From positions 1 to 20,940 of the IMG/VR virus record IMGVR_UViG_3300032116_001553: a stretch of DNA of 20,940 nt; one strand, written 5' to 3'. The notes under the pieces were generated by a model. It did not search any database, was not told where the DNA came from, and saw only the letters and a list, made by a program, of their open reading frames with translations. The translations under genes were made by a program, and so were the position numbers. Shown here piece after piece: positions 6,371 through 11,822 of this stretch. How positions within the stretch are numbered: position 1 is the stretch's first letter; each line of letters opens with the position of its first letter. The stretch is from a virus.

Positions 6371-6552
6371 TAGTCTATCCTCTCTACCTCTAGTACACGC
6401 TTGACTTCGGCTTCGTCTAGCGAATAAACGTTCCACTCATTAACTGCATCGAGGGCTAAGTACACGGCTCTCTCCACGTCATCACACGTTATGTCTTGAT
6501 AGACACTAACCATGCACTTAGCCTTTACTCGATAGGTATGTAAATCACTCAT
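6370..6552 (-). CDS. Hypothetical small alpha/beta protein
   Basis: This 60-residue protein has YRVKAKCMVSVYQDITCDDVERAV, a helix with ALDAVNEWNVY, and ends EVKRVLEVERID. The strand-helix-strand plan (an edge strand, a helix starting after a DD/ED pair, a final strand) resembles small phage proteins of unknown role. A good AAGAAGGGTGGA site precedes the ATG. Its start overlaps the end of the zinc-ribbon gene by eight bases and its stop overlaps the next ATG. Function is unknown. Confidence 0.6.
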   Translation of the reverse strand: MSDLHTYRVKAKCMVSVYQDITCDDVERAVYLALDAVNEWNVYSLDEAEVKRVLEVERID

Positions 6553-6670
6553 TTATTCCACCCTTCTTTACGTAGCAAGCATGGCACGCAGGGATATTAT
6601 CCTGTATGCCAGCCTCTCGCTGGCGCTTACAATATCTACACATCATAGCGCCACCGAAAGTATTGCGCAT
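6545..6670 (-). CDS. 41-residue zinc-ribbon protein
   Basis: The product has two Cys-x2-Cys pairs, MCRYCKRQ (10-17) and ACHACYV (28-34), the signature of a minimal zinc ribbon. ATG 6670 follows AGGAG by four bases. An alternative start at ATG 6646, which overlaps the previous stop (ATGA), would give 33 residues beginning MMCRYC. Overlaps with both neighbours support expression. It may bind nucleic acid or another protein. Confidence 0.55.
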   Translation of the reverse strand: MRNTFGGAMMCRYCKRQREAGIQDNIPACHACYVKKGGINE

Positions 6671-6762
6671 AAAACTCCTAGCGTGGTGAAAGATATCCAC
6701 GCTATTATACGCAACTGTTCCCACACAGTTTCCTGTGTGAACTCATCATTATTGTAGTTCAT
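6643..6762 (-). CDS. 39-residue single-span membrane protein
   Basis: A polar, acidic N-terminus (MNYNNDEFTQETVWEQ) is followed by one hydrophobic span (about residues 17-39, IIAWISFTTLGVLCAILSVAL). The start overlaps the WhiB stop by 14 bases and the stop overlaps an in-frame ATG of the zinc-ribbon gene. The ribosome-binding site is weak (GAGTGGG). A short perfect hairpin (CACACAG-TTTC-CTGTGTG, 6722-6739) lies inside the coding region. It could be a membrane anchor or a lysis/exclusion peptide; nothing decides. Confidence 0.45.
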   Translation of the reverse strand: MNYNNDEFTQETVWEQLRIIAWISFTTLGVLCAILSVAL

Positions 6763-7126
6763 TTTCCCACTCATCTCTATCGTGTATTCTAGGCACGATG
6801 TTTATATCTAGTGGATTATCATACGTGAAAGTCAAACTTGTTGTTTGTATATTTCTCGCACGTTGTTCCTCTCTACGCTCATACGTATCTAGGTTTGCCC
6901 ATATACCTACGAGATCAGTCCATTGTAAGGAATACTCTAAACACTCCTCATACGCAGGACAGTTTAAGCATGTATTTCTTGCACGCATGGCGCTAGGTGT
7001 GTATGAGTATCTATGACGGATACCCTTCCTATCACCACGCACAAGATCAAACTCAGGGAACCAATCATCAGGTGTGTCTGAGTTTGTACACAATGGTTCG
7101 TTCTTGAACTTAGGAAAGAAACTCAC
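6749..7126 (-). CDS. whiB-like: WhiB-family iron-sulfur transcription regulator
   Basis: The protein has the four WhiB cysteines: one in EPLCTN, then NTCLNCPAYEEC (C-x2-C-x5-C). These are followed by VGIWANLDTYERREEQR, matching the G(V/I)W-G/x turn and basic C-terminus of the family. D/W/F residues after the first cysteine (DDWFPEF) are also typical. WhiB proteins bind a 4Fe-4S cluster and contact region 4 of the main sigma factor; known phage members, such as mycobacteriophage TM4 gp49, interfere with host WhiB2. I chose GTG 7126, which makes a GTGA overlap and follows AAAGGCGG, giving 125 residues. ATG 7165, adding 13 residues, is the alternative. The C-terminal 40 residues beyond the core are unusual. 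WhiB is confined to actinobacteria and their phages, which sets the host range. Confidence 0.9.
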   Translation of the reverse strand: MSFFPKFKNEPLCTNSDTPDDWFPEFDLVRGDRKGIRHRYSYTPSAMRARNTCLNCPAYEECLEYSLQWTDLVGIWANLDTYERREEQRARNIQTTSLTFTYDNPLDINIVPRIHDRDEWENELQ

Positions 7127-7467
7127 AGCATACCGCCTTTCATTAGGAATACACGGAACGAACATTTAGCATCATCTCCCACACATGGGGCATGACGCTC
7201 AGCACCACACGAAGCACAAGGGTACTCGTATGGATTATCTATATCGAACTTATCGCTAGGCAGAGGAGAGTACCTAGCGCTAGTCCTATCTGTGCTTGGT
7301 GAGTAAGTTATCTTCACACGTATCGGGCCATCAATTTCCCAGCCTTCCTCGATGTGAAAATACTCGCCAGCATTAAGCATGATGGTTGCGGTTTGGTTGC
7401 CTGTGCGAGTAGTTTTCCACTCGACATTATCCCAATCACACACCTTCTTGCGTAGTGTAGTAGCCAC
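7123..7467 (-). CDS. Hypothetical protein with C-terminal zinc finger
   Basis: The 114-residue protein starts at GTG 7467. The first 75 residues look beta-rich (ATIMLNAGEYFHI, PIRVKITYSP). The C-terminus has C84-x2-C87, C95 and C102 (PCASCGAERHAPCVGDDAKC). This resembles the actinobacterial zinc-finger domain usually written CPxCGAxPGxPC...H, found at protein ends. The frame overlaps the gene before it by 32 bases and the WhiB start by four. Function is unknown; nucleic-acid binding is plausible. Confidence 0.6.
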   Translation of the reverse strand: MATTLRKKVCDWDNVEWKTTRTGNQTATIMLNAGEYFHIEEGWEIDGPIRVKITYSPSTDRTSARYSPLPSDKFDIDNPYEYPCASCGAERHAPCVGDDAKCSFRVFLMKGGML

Positions 7468-7597
7468 TTAACACCCCAATCTTGGACATGCCACACGAGT
7501 AGCAGTAGTTTCTTTCCACGTTGTAATCGTGTACGGGTACCCATATAGGTACATCACACTTGTAGCAACGTGTGTCTATGCACTTAGCGGTTCTCAT
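7436..7597 (-). CDS. 53-residue zinc-ribbon protein
   Basis: From ATG 7597 (AAGGAG eight bases upstream) the product has C11-x2-C14 and C32-x2-C35 (RCYKCDVP and YCYSCGMS), a zinc-ribbon layout, plus C6. The residues between (IWVPVHDYNVER) fit the beta hairpin. The start overlaps the previous gene's stop by 14 bases. I do not recognise a specific family. Confidence 0.6.
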   Translation of the reverse strand: MRTAKCIDTRCYKCDVPIWVPVHDYNVERNYCYSCGMSKIGVLSGYYTTQEGV

Positions 7598-7778
7598 TTT
7601 CCAACTCCTTCTCGTGTCCGATTTGTCCAGCCTTCTCACGATAGGTGTGCGCCTTGAGTAGCCACCTGCTGGCGTCCACCATGTTGCGCTTACCTATCGC
7701 TATTTCGTAGTGCTTGTAGCACATTTCAGCCATGCTTGCGTGTGCCCTTGCTGGTGGTTGCTTTGCTATGCGTTTCAT
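7584..7778 (-). CDS. Hypothetical helical protein
   Basis: The start at ATG 7778 overlaps the glutamine amidotransferase stop (TAATG) and follows a G-rich stretch; an earlier in-frame ATG at 7790 lacks a ribosome-binding site. The 64-residue protein is basic and predicted to be mostly helical (SMAEMCYKHYEIAIGKRNMVDASRWLLKAHTYREKAGQIG), with a TPR-like single helical hairpin. Its direct coupling to the amidotransferase suggests a partner role, but this is inference from position only. Confidence 0.55.
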   Translation of the reverse strand: MKRIAKQPPARAHASMAEMCYKHYEIAIGKRNMVDASRWLLKAHTYREKAGQIGHEKELENENR

Positions 7779-8605
7779 TATAGCCCCCATGCGTTTGAGT
7801 GTGTACTGTCAGGCAGTTTGGTGGTTGGCTTGTAGCACATGCAAGTTTCTGTGTGCATATCACACCATTGACACGTTAGACACATTGGACATATTGCGTC
7901 CTTCTCTAGCCTGTCCTCGTCAATGAGTGCATAGCAACCTACACATGGGAACACACCTTCCGTTTGAGTGCTGTAATGATCGTACGAAGGGTAGAAACTA
8001 TCGTACGCTTGACTGGGCATCCAGCGTGAGTAGCCGTAGTCAGCCTTGCAACTATCGTTTGACCACCACACTTTGCTCTCGTCCTCTGCACCCTTGTCTG
8101 AGTGTAAGAGATACATTTGATACTCAGCACGTGGGTCAACTGTGAGTATGCACAACTTGGAACCTGACGTGTACTCCTCGATCATGTTGTACATGTGAGG
8201 ATTATCAAGCGCCTTAACACCGCCCATTGGGGCGAGTACGTCCTCGGTAAAGATACGTGTGTCAGAACGTGTATCACCTGCTGGAATATCTATCGGTAAT
8301 ACGCCATTGTGTGCCAGCACAGTTTGGTTATCTACCACGTAAAACGGGTGGCAGTTAGCAAGATTGGTTGTGCCATGTGTGGCATAGCGAGCATGCCATA
8401 GTGCGTAATCATCGGGATACTTTGCACGCATCTCGAGAAAACGATTGACAGCATCGTCAGGGTTCATCGTGTGTTCCACGATGATGCGCTTCTCGCTGGA
8501 TACAACGATTGCGAAGCCGAAGCCGTCAGGATTATTTATCGCAGAGTAAGTTAACTTCTCTCTCGATGGTAGTACGTTGGGTGGAACTACGCATAACATA
8601 CACAT
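7778..8605 (-). CDS. Class II (Ntn) glutamine amidotransferase with C-terminal zinc cluster
   Basis: The 275-residue protein begins Met-Cys, so removal of Met would expose the nucleophile Cys of a class II amidotransferase. Further motifs fit that family: NPDGFGFA (25-32), LWHARYATHGTTNLANCHPF (69-88) and LAHNGVL (97-103). It would release ammonia from glutamine. After about residue 215 comes a cysteine-rich tail (C221-x2-C224, C239-x2-C242, C245-x2-C248, C255-x-C257), probably zinc ribbons and not usual for stand-alone enzymes. No synthetase domain is fused. The adjacent amidoligase, overlapping by TAATG, is the obvious acceptor of the ammonia or partner in making an amide bond. GAGGAG precedes the start. 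Confidence 0.85.
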   Translation of the reverse strand: MCMLCVVPPNVLPSREKLTYSAINNPDGFGFAIVVSSEKRIIVEHTMNPDDAVNRFLEMRAKYPDDYALWHARYATHGTTNLANCHPFYVVDNQTVLAHNGVLPIDIPAGDTRSDTRIFTEDVLAPMGGVKALDNPHMYNMIEEYTSGSKLCILTVDPRAEYQMYLLHSDKGAEDESKVWWSNDSCKADYGYSRWMPSQAYDSFYPSYDHYSTQTEGVFPCVGCYALIDEDRLEKDAICPMCLTCQWCDMHTETCMCYKPTTKLPDSTHSNAWGL

Positions 8606-10149
8606 TAGTTATTCTCCTCGTCTATGTGTGATGATGGTACTAGCGGTTTGTCGAGTGAACTTAGTGCGACTTGCACGAAGTTTGAGTACTTGGCTTGATT
8701 GTCTAACACGTAAGCCATGAAGCGTATCCATGAGAACTGCTTATCTCTTGGGTTAATTTTCATGGTACGTGTGTACTCAATGGCAGAGTGGATAAACTCT
8801 ACCGCAGATAAGACACGCTCTTTCTTGAGTGAGCCTTTGAACACTCTGATTTCGAGTGTGTGATCGTTTTGTATGTTGATTGCTTCATACCTATCAGCCG
8901 ATTGTCCGTGCTTGACCTTAGGTACTAGGTGCCCTTTGTCCATAAACCTTGCGTATGAACTTGAGCGACCTGCTATTGCACACACTTGAGCGCTGTTATC
9001 GTAAACAAGTTTTTGGAAGCGTAGTTCGTGTGCCTCGTTATGCTTGCCGTCTTTACGAAACGCTGTGCGAGATACGTGAACATGTAAGCCACATGTATCT
9101 GTATCCCATGAACGGAAACCTTTGTTGCGTAGGACACGCAAGAAGTTCCAGTTTAGTTTTTGTACTTCCTCGAGTGAGTGTGGGTGAGATACAATCTCGA
9201 AGCCGTCATTGAGTGAGCCATCATGCTTACAATACACTCGAGTTCCGAGTGTTTCATACACGATCTCTGCACCTGCGCCACAAGACCAGTTGTCCTTATC
9301 CTCAACCTCTAACTCGATACCGAAGTAGTAGTCATCGTGCCCGTAGAATACAGGGGTTGGCTTGTACGAGTAATCGTAGATACCTGAACTATCACGATAA
9401 CACTCGTGATCGTCCATGTAATCCTCGTTTGTCATGTATCCACACTCATTACACTCGACTTCCTCGTCATAGCACTCACGACATAGATCACGCTGGCGCC
9501 AATCTGAGTAAAAGGTTTCATCGAAGTAATGAGCGCAGTTATCGCATGAGTGTACATCATCTGCATCTGAGCAGATAATCGCACAATCTCCGCATATCTG
9601 ACGACCATTGTAGTAATACGCACTATAACGCCTGTTAGAAATAAACACTTCATGGCACATATTACACGAGAACGAGCATGACTTATGGATTAAGACAGGC
9701 TCATTGGTTGTGGAACTGCTGTGTGCATACGTAGACTCTATCAACCTACGTGCTACAAAATCACCTTCTTGGAAAATAAATTCACCACAAGTACACATTG
9801 TACGTTCCGATGTGTCTTGCGGAAAACTTCCGAGAGGCATGAGTGTGTCTATCGAGCAGTTATTGTACACGCTGGATATAACGTTGTCGTTATTTACTAC
9901 GAACGTACGTATGCAACGCTGACATTTGCTCACAACCAGCACGTTGCCGTAGCGTGAGTAAGAGTAAAACCTGCCACTCCTACCGCAATCGCAAGTTCCC
10001 CAACCTGTGTGATGAAGTACGATGCTGTGGATAGCGACAATTTGCTCTTGTGGAAGCGAGGCATACCAATCATGAGTGGATACTTCCTCGTGATAGTATG
10101 CGCTGAACGTACCTTGCGGTATCTCTGGGGGTACCTGTGTGCTAGGCAT
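8605..10149 (-). CDS. Amidoligase (COOH-NH2 ligase) with cysteine-rich N-terminal half
   Basis: The C-terminal half of this 514-residue protein matches the amidoligase family (Amidoligase_2). Motifs are FGIELEVE (276-283), KHDGSL (308-313), EIVSHP (318-323), CGLHVHVS (353-360), RYEAIN (420-425) and TLEIRVFKGSL (431-441). This glutamine-synthetase-like fold uses ATP to couple a carboxylate to an amine. The N-terminal half (about 50-250) carries at least eight cysteine pairs (for example C76/C79, C162/C165, C186/C189, C202/C205, C223/C226, C233/C236), suggesting several zinc ribbons or LIM/RING-like units that may bind a protein substrate. The substrate is unknown. Links between amidoligases and class II amidotransferases, including in phages, have been described in comparative genomics. 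GGAAG precedes the start. Confidence 0.85.
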   Translation of the reverse strand: MPSTQVPPEIPQGTFSAYYHEEVSTHDWYASLPQEQIVAIHSIVLHHTGWGTCDCGRSGRFYSYSRYGNVLVVSKCQRCIRTFVVNNDNVISSVYNNCSIDTLMPLGSFPQDTSERTMCTCGEFIFQEGDFVARRLIESTYAHSSSTTNEPVLIHKSCSFSCNMCHEVFISNRRYSAYYYNGRQICGDCAIICSDADDVHSCDNCAHYFDETFYSDWRQRDLCRECYDEEVECNECGYMTNEDYMDDHECYRDSSGIYDYSYKPTPVFYGHDDYYFGIELEVEDKDNWSCGAGAEIVYETLGTRVYCKHDGSLNDGFEIVSHPHSLEEVQKLNWNFLRVLRNKGFRSWDTDTCGLHVHVSRTAFRKDGKHNEAHELRFQKLVYDNSAQVCAIAGRSSSYARFMDKGHLVPKVKHGQSADRYEAINIQNDHTLEIRVFKGSLKKERVLSAVEFIHSAIEYTRTMKINPRDKQFSWIRFMAYVLDNQAKYSNFVQVALSSLDKPLVPSSHIDEENN

Positions 10150-10321
10150 GGGCTTCCTTTCTCTTGTCTGTGTGTTTCATGTCGCAAACTGCGCATAGAA
10201 ACGAGTACATACCATCGTCAGCGTAGCGAGTGATTACCGCCCACAACCCTTTGATTGGGGCGTGATAATCACAATCCGTACACTTGAACAGGAACTTTGG
10301 TGCTTTGTTGAGCCTGCTCAT
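10142..10321 (-). CDS. 59-residue zinc-ribbon protein
   Basis: The product has C14-x2-C17 (KCTDCDYHAP) and C43-x2-C46 (LCAVCDMKH) with a central strand region (GLWAVITRYADDGMYSF), a classic zinc ribbon. ATG 10321 lies two bases after the previous stop. The stop overlaps the amidoligase ATG by eight bases, so the two are likely translated together. Function is unknown; the association with the amidoligase is positional. Confidence 0.6.
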   Translation of the reverse strand: MSRLNKAPKFLFKCTDCDYHAPIKGLWAVITRYADDGMYSFLCAVCDMKHTDKRKEAHA

Positions 10322-10323
10322 GG

Positions 10324-10458
10324 CTACTTCTTGCCTGCTCTTAACTCACGTACTTGACGTGTGAGCCGAGCATTTTGTAGTGCGGTGGTGGTGATGAGCG
10401 TGATACTTAGGGACAAGGCGATGATTACCGCTATGCCGTCTGTTATCTCGATATACAT
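10324..10458 (-). CDS. 44-residue single-span membrane protein, first gene of minus operon
   Basis: The product has one hydrophobic span (about residues 9-27, IAVIIALSLSITLITTTAL) followed by a basic tail with a short helix (NARLTRQVRELRAGKK), predicted N-out/C-in. AAAGGA lies six bases before ATG 10458. It is the first gene after the promoter and leader at 10459-10591. It could anchor the modification enzymes at the membrane, but there is no direct evidence. Confidence 0.6.
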   Translation of the reverse strand: MYIEITDGIAVIIALSLSITLITTTALQNARLTRQVRELRAGKK

Positions 10459-10479
10459 GTGGTTCCTTTCGTGATGATA

Positions 10480-10556
10480 AAGAAACCCTCTCAAGCCTAC
10501 GAAGGAAATGAACTAACCTCGCCTGAGAGAGTTTCTTGGTAGTCTTTTGACCACCG
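10480..10556 (-). promoter_or_regulatory. Leader RNA with 5' hairpin and terminator-like (attenuator) hairpin
   Basis: Read on the minus strand, transcription from the promoter at 10563-10591 would begin near 10556. The RNA would open with a 7-bp hairpin (GGTGGTC-AAAA-GACTACC, 10555-10538, one G-U pair). A 14-bp stem with one mismatch follows (10537-10524 with 10493-10480, 30-base loop), its 3' arm running into TTTCTTTAT. The ribosome-binding site of the first gene comes right after. This layout fits a transcription attenuator or a leader that controls the operon. No known riboswitch consensus was recognised. Confidence 0.5.
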
Positions 10557-10562
10557 AAAACC

Positions 10563-10591
10563 ATCATAGCAGATCAGTTTTTCAGCATCAA
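10563..10591 (-). promoter_or_regulatory. Extended -10 sigma-70 promoter of the minus operon
   Basis: On the minus strand TTGATG (10591-10586) and TATGAT (10568-10563) are separated by exactly 17 bases, and a TGC precedes the -10 box (extended -10). This is 4/6 and 5/6 to the consensus. The predicted start is near 10556, which coincides with the first base of the leader hairpin. Confidence 0.6.
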
Positions 10592-10684
10592 AAAGCCCCA
10601 AAGAAAGAAAGAAACCTGTACGTATGATAGAAAATCTAATCAAAAGCAGGTTGCAAACGAGGGCGTGTGCGTGCTTGAGCATGG

Positions 10685-10769
10685 GACAGCAAGGTATGTA
10701 GTGCGTGTACGTGCGAGATTTCGGCTGCATGTGCGTGTGTACGACAGCGATGTATGTAGCACGTGTGCG
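10685..10769 (+). repeat. Imperfect 27-base direct repeat, two copies
   Basis: Copies at 10685-10711 and 10743-10769 agree at 22 of 27 positions. Both start GACAGC and share GTATGTAG and CGTGT. They are 58 bases apart. A shorter related word (GACAGCAAGATATGTA) occurs at 5961-5976, one base different from 10685-10700. Confidence 0.55.
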
Positions 10770-10779
10770 CTCAGGAGTA

Positions 10780-10886
10780 TCCGTAAATACGGACAAATCG
10801 GACAGTACGCTCACCACGGATAGGGCAGATCATCACCAACACAAACCAAAGCCACCGAATAGAAACGGACAAACTAGGACAAATCG
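10780..10886 (+). repeat. GGACAAA iteron-like repeats and a small inverted repeat
   Basis: GGACAAATCG occurs exactly at 10791-10800 and 10877-10886. GGACAAAC lies at 10867-10874 and GGACAG at 10800-10805. The first copy abuts a perfect inverted repeat TCCGTA-AA-TACGGA (10780-10793). Such clustered short words are typical of binding sites for a replication initiator or repressor. Confidence 0.5.
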
Positions 10887-10902
10887 CCTCACTTTCACGC
10901 TC

Positions 10903-10934
10903 AGTTTTTGATATTTGCCTAGTTTTGATATAGG
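10903..10934 (+). promoter_or_regulatory. Candidate promoter within a tandem TTTTGATAT repeat
   Basis: AGTTTTTGATAT (10903-10914) and AGTTTTGATAT (10921-10931) form a direct repeat with an 18-base step. TTGATA (10908-10913) and TATAGG (10929-10934) could serve as -35 and -10 for the gene at 10989, but the 15-base spacing is short. The repeat may instead bind a regulator. Confidence 0.35.
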
Positions 10935-10988
10935 CTTATCTCAATGCTGAAAACCTCAGCAGGAAACCGATCTCGAAAGGATCAAAAA

Positions 10989-11414
10989 ATGAACGCACAA
11001 ATCAAAGAGTTAACAGAGCAATTACCAGTTGCTTCAGATGTTCAGAAGTCAATCGCTAACCGCTTGGAAAGCGCATTAACTAAAACTGGAAGCGCATCAT
11101 CACGTTTACGCATGGCTTCACAATCGCTCAATGCGTTAGCAAATAAGTACGAAGCGGACACCGATGAAAACGGATACGCAGATTTATTTGCACGTATATT
11201 TGCAATCGGCGCCGAGATAGGCGTAGATAACAAGAAGCCAGCAACCGAGAAAACCAAGCGTGAAAACTGGCACGATGCGGACAGCGTAGAAGCGAAAACA
11301 ATTCTCGCCACCAAATCCCCAAAGAAGCCACGCAAGACCAAGAGCGTGGAGTCAGACGCAGTTAACACGCAGGAATTAATCGATGCGTTCATGCGTGCGA
11401 TAGCGAGCAGATAG
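10989..11414 (+). CDS. Hypothetical helical protein with basic linker
   Basis: ATG 10989 was chosen because GAAAGGA lies about seven bases upstream; a longer frame from 10944 has no such site. The 141-residue protein is mainly helical in the first 80 residues (QIKELTEQLP, VQKSIANRLESALTKTG, ASSRLRMASQSLNALANKYEAD). It then has a Lys-rich, disordered stretch (SPKKPRKTKS, about 108-117) and a short C-terminal helix (NTQELIDAFMRAI). I do not recognise the family. It is a lone gene with its own terminator between the accessory operon and the virion module. A DNA-binding or nucleoid-type protein is conceivable from the basic stretch. Confidence 0.7.
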   Translation: MNAQIKELTEQLPVASDVQKSIANRLESALTKTGSASSRLRMASQSLNALANKYEADTDENGYADLFARIFAIGAEIGVDNKKPATEKTKRENWHDADSVEAKTILATKSPKKPRKTKSVESDAVNTQELIDAFMRAIASR

Positions 11415-11432
11415 TCCACCGACACAAACTAG

Positions 11433-11468
11433 CCCCCGTATACGTGCGAGCGTGTGCGGGGGTTTTTT
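11433..11468 (+). terminator. Strong intrinsic terminator
   Basis: CCCCCG (11433-11438) pairs with CGGGGG (11457-11462), with extra ACG/CGT pairing inside, and six T's follow directly (11463-11468). It ends the transcript of the gene at 10989. Confidence 0.88.
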
Positions 11469-11822
11469 AATGCCCAAAAATCGTCGGGGCTCTGCCCCGA
11501 ACCCCGCTGGGGGACACCCCCAGACCCCCGAAGCCCTGAAGGACGCGCCCAAAAGCGCGACCCCAGTGCTTTAACTTCGCTACCGCTCAGGGTAACACTA
11601 TCAGTTCTAATTTTTTTCAGATCATATGAAGTCAGTAATTTATACTACTTTCAAACACGGTGCGTTCGGTTTACCCCTACTGAACGGGTTAGTATATATG
11701 TACCGTAAAACGAGCGTGAAGTAAATAGCGAGTTTCTCGGAGCGCTTATTGCGCTCCTCGTTTAGGGGGTAGTGAGGCGCCTAGAGGCGCCGAACGAAGG
11801 GGGATCTTTATGGAGGTTATAT
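11469..11822. other. GC-rich, hairpin-dense non-coding region before the terminase
   Basis: This 354-base stretch holds no convincing gene. It contains a series of perfect or near-perfect hairpins: TCGGGGC-TCT-GCCCCGA (11484-11500), CTGGGGG-ACA-CCCCCAG (11507-11523), CGCGC-CCAAAA-GCGCG (11534-11549), CGTTCGG/CTGAACG (11663-11686), GGAGCGC-TTATT-GCGCTCC (11739-11757) and GGCGCC-TAGA-GGCGCC (11776-11791). The first 100 bases are far more GC-rich than the flanks. A weak promoter could lie at 11670-11698 (TTTACC, 17 bases, TATATA). Placement just ahead of the terminase would suit a packaging site (cos/pac), an origin or a structured RNA; the sequence does not decide. Confidence 0.6.

Larger units (their letters stand above)
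10592..10902. other. Non-coding divergent region with repeats
   Basis: About 310 bases with no convincing gene, between the divergent minus operon and the plus-strand gene at 10989. It is rich in GTGCGTG/ACGTGTG words up to about 10770 and becomes A/C-rich after that. It contains the repeats listed separately. An origin or regulator-binding region would fit; an open frame at 10705-10911 has no ribosome-binding site and a low-complexity product. Confidence 0.5.

Noticed and set aside
6660-6762. TATAAT-like box on the minus strand near 6690 as an internal promoter
   Set aside because: No matching -35 at proper spacing, and the sequence codes for the membrane span of the 39-residue gene.
8949-9578. 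Plus-strand frames opposite the amidoligase
   Set aside because: Shadows of the real minus-strand gene, which has family motifs throughout.
10346-10567. Minus-strand frame of 73 codons through the leader
   Set aside because: Its second half is the shifted reading of the 44-residue membrane gene, and its start lies upstream of the predicted transcript start.
10497-10817. Minus-strand frame of 106 codons
   Set aside because: Runs through the promoter and repeats, no ribosome-binding site, composition unlike neighbours.
10592-10902. CRISPR array from the repeats
   Set aside because: Only two imperfect 27-base copies and short words without regular spacers, and no cas operon; a Cas4-like nuclease is normal in actinophages.
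10705-10911. Plus-strand frame of 68 codons in the divergent region
   Set aside because: No ribosome-binding site, repeat-derived sequence and low-complexity product.
11454-11708. Open frame of 84 codons over the GC-rich stretch after the terminator
   Set aside because: Composition comes from hairpin arms, there is no ribosome-binding site, and the start lies inside the terminator.
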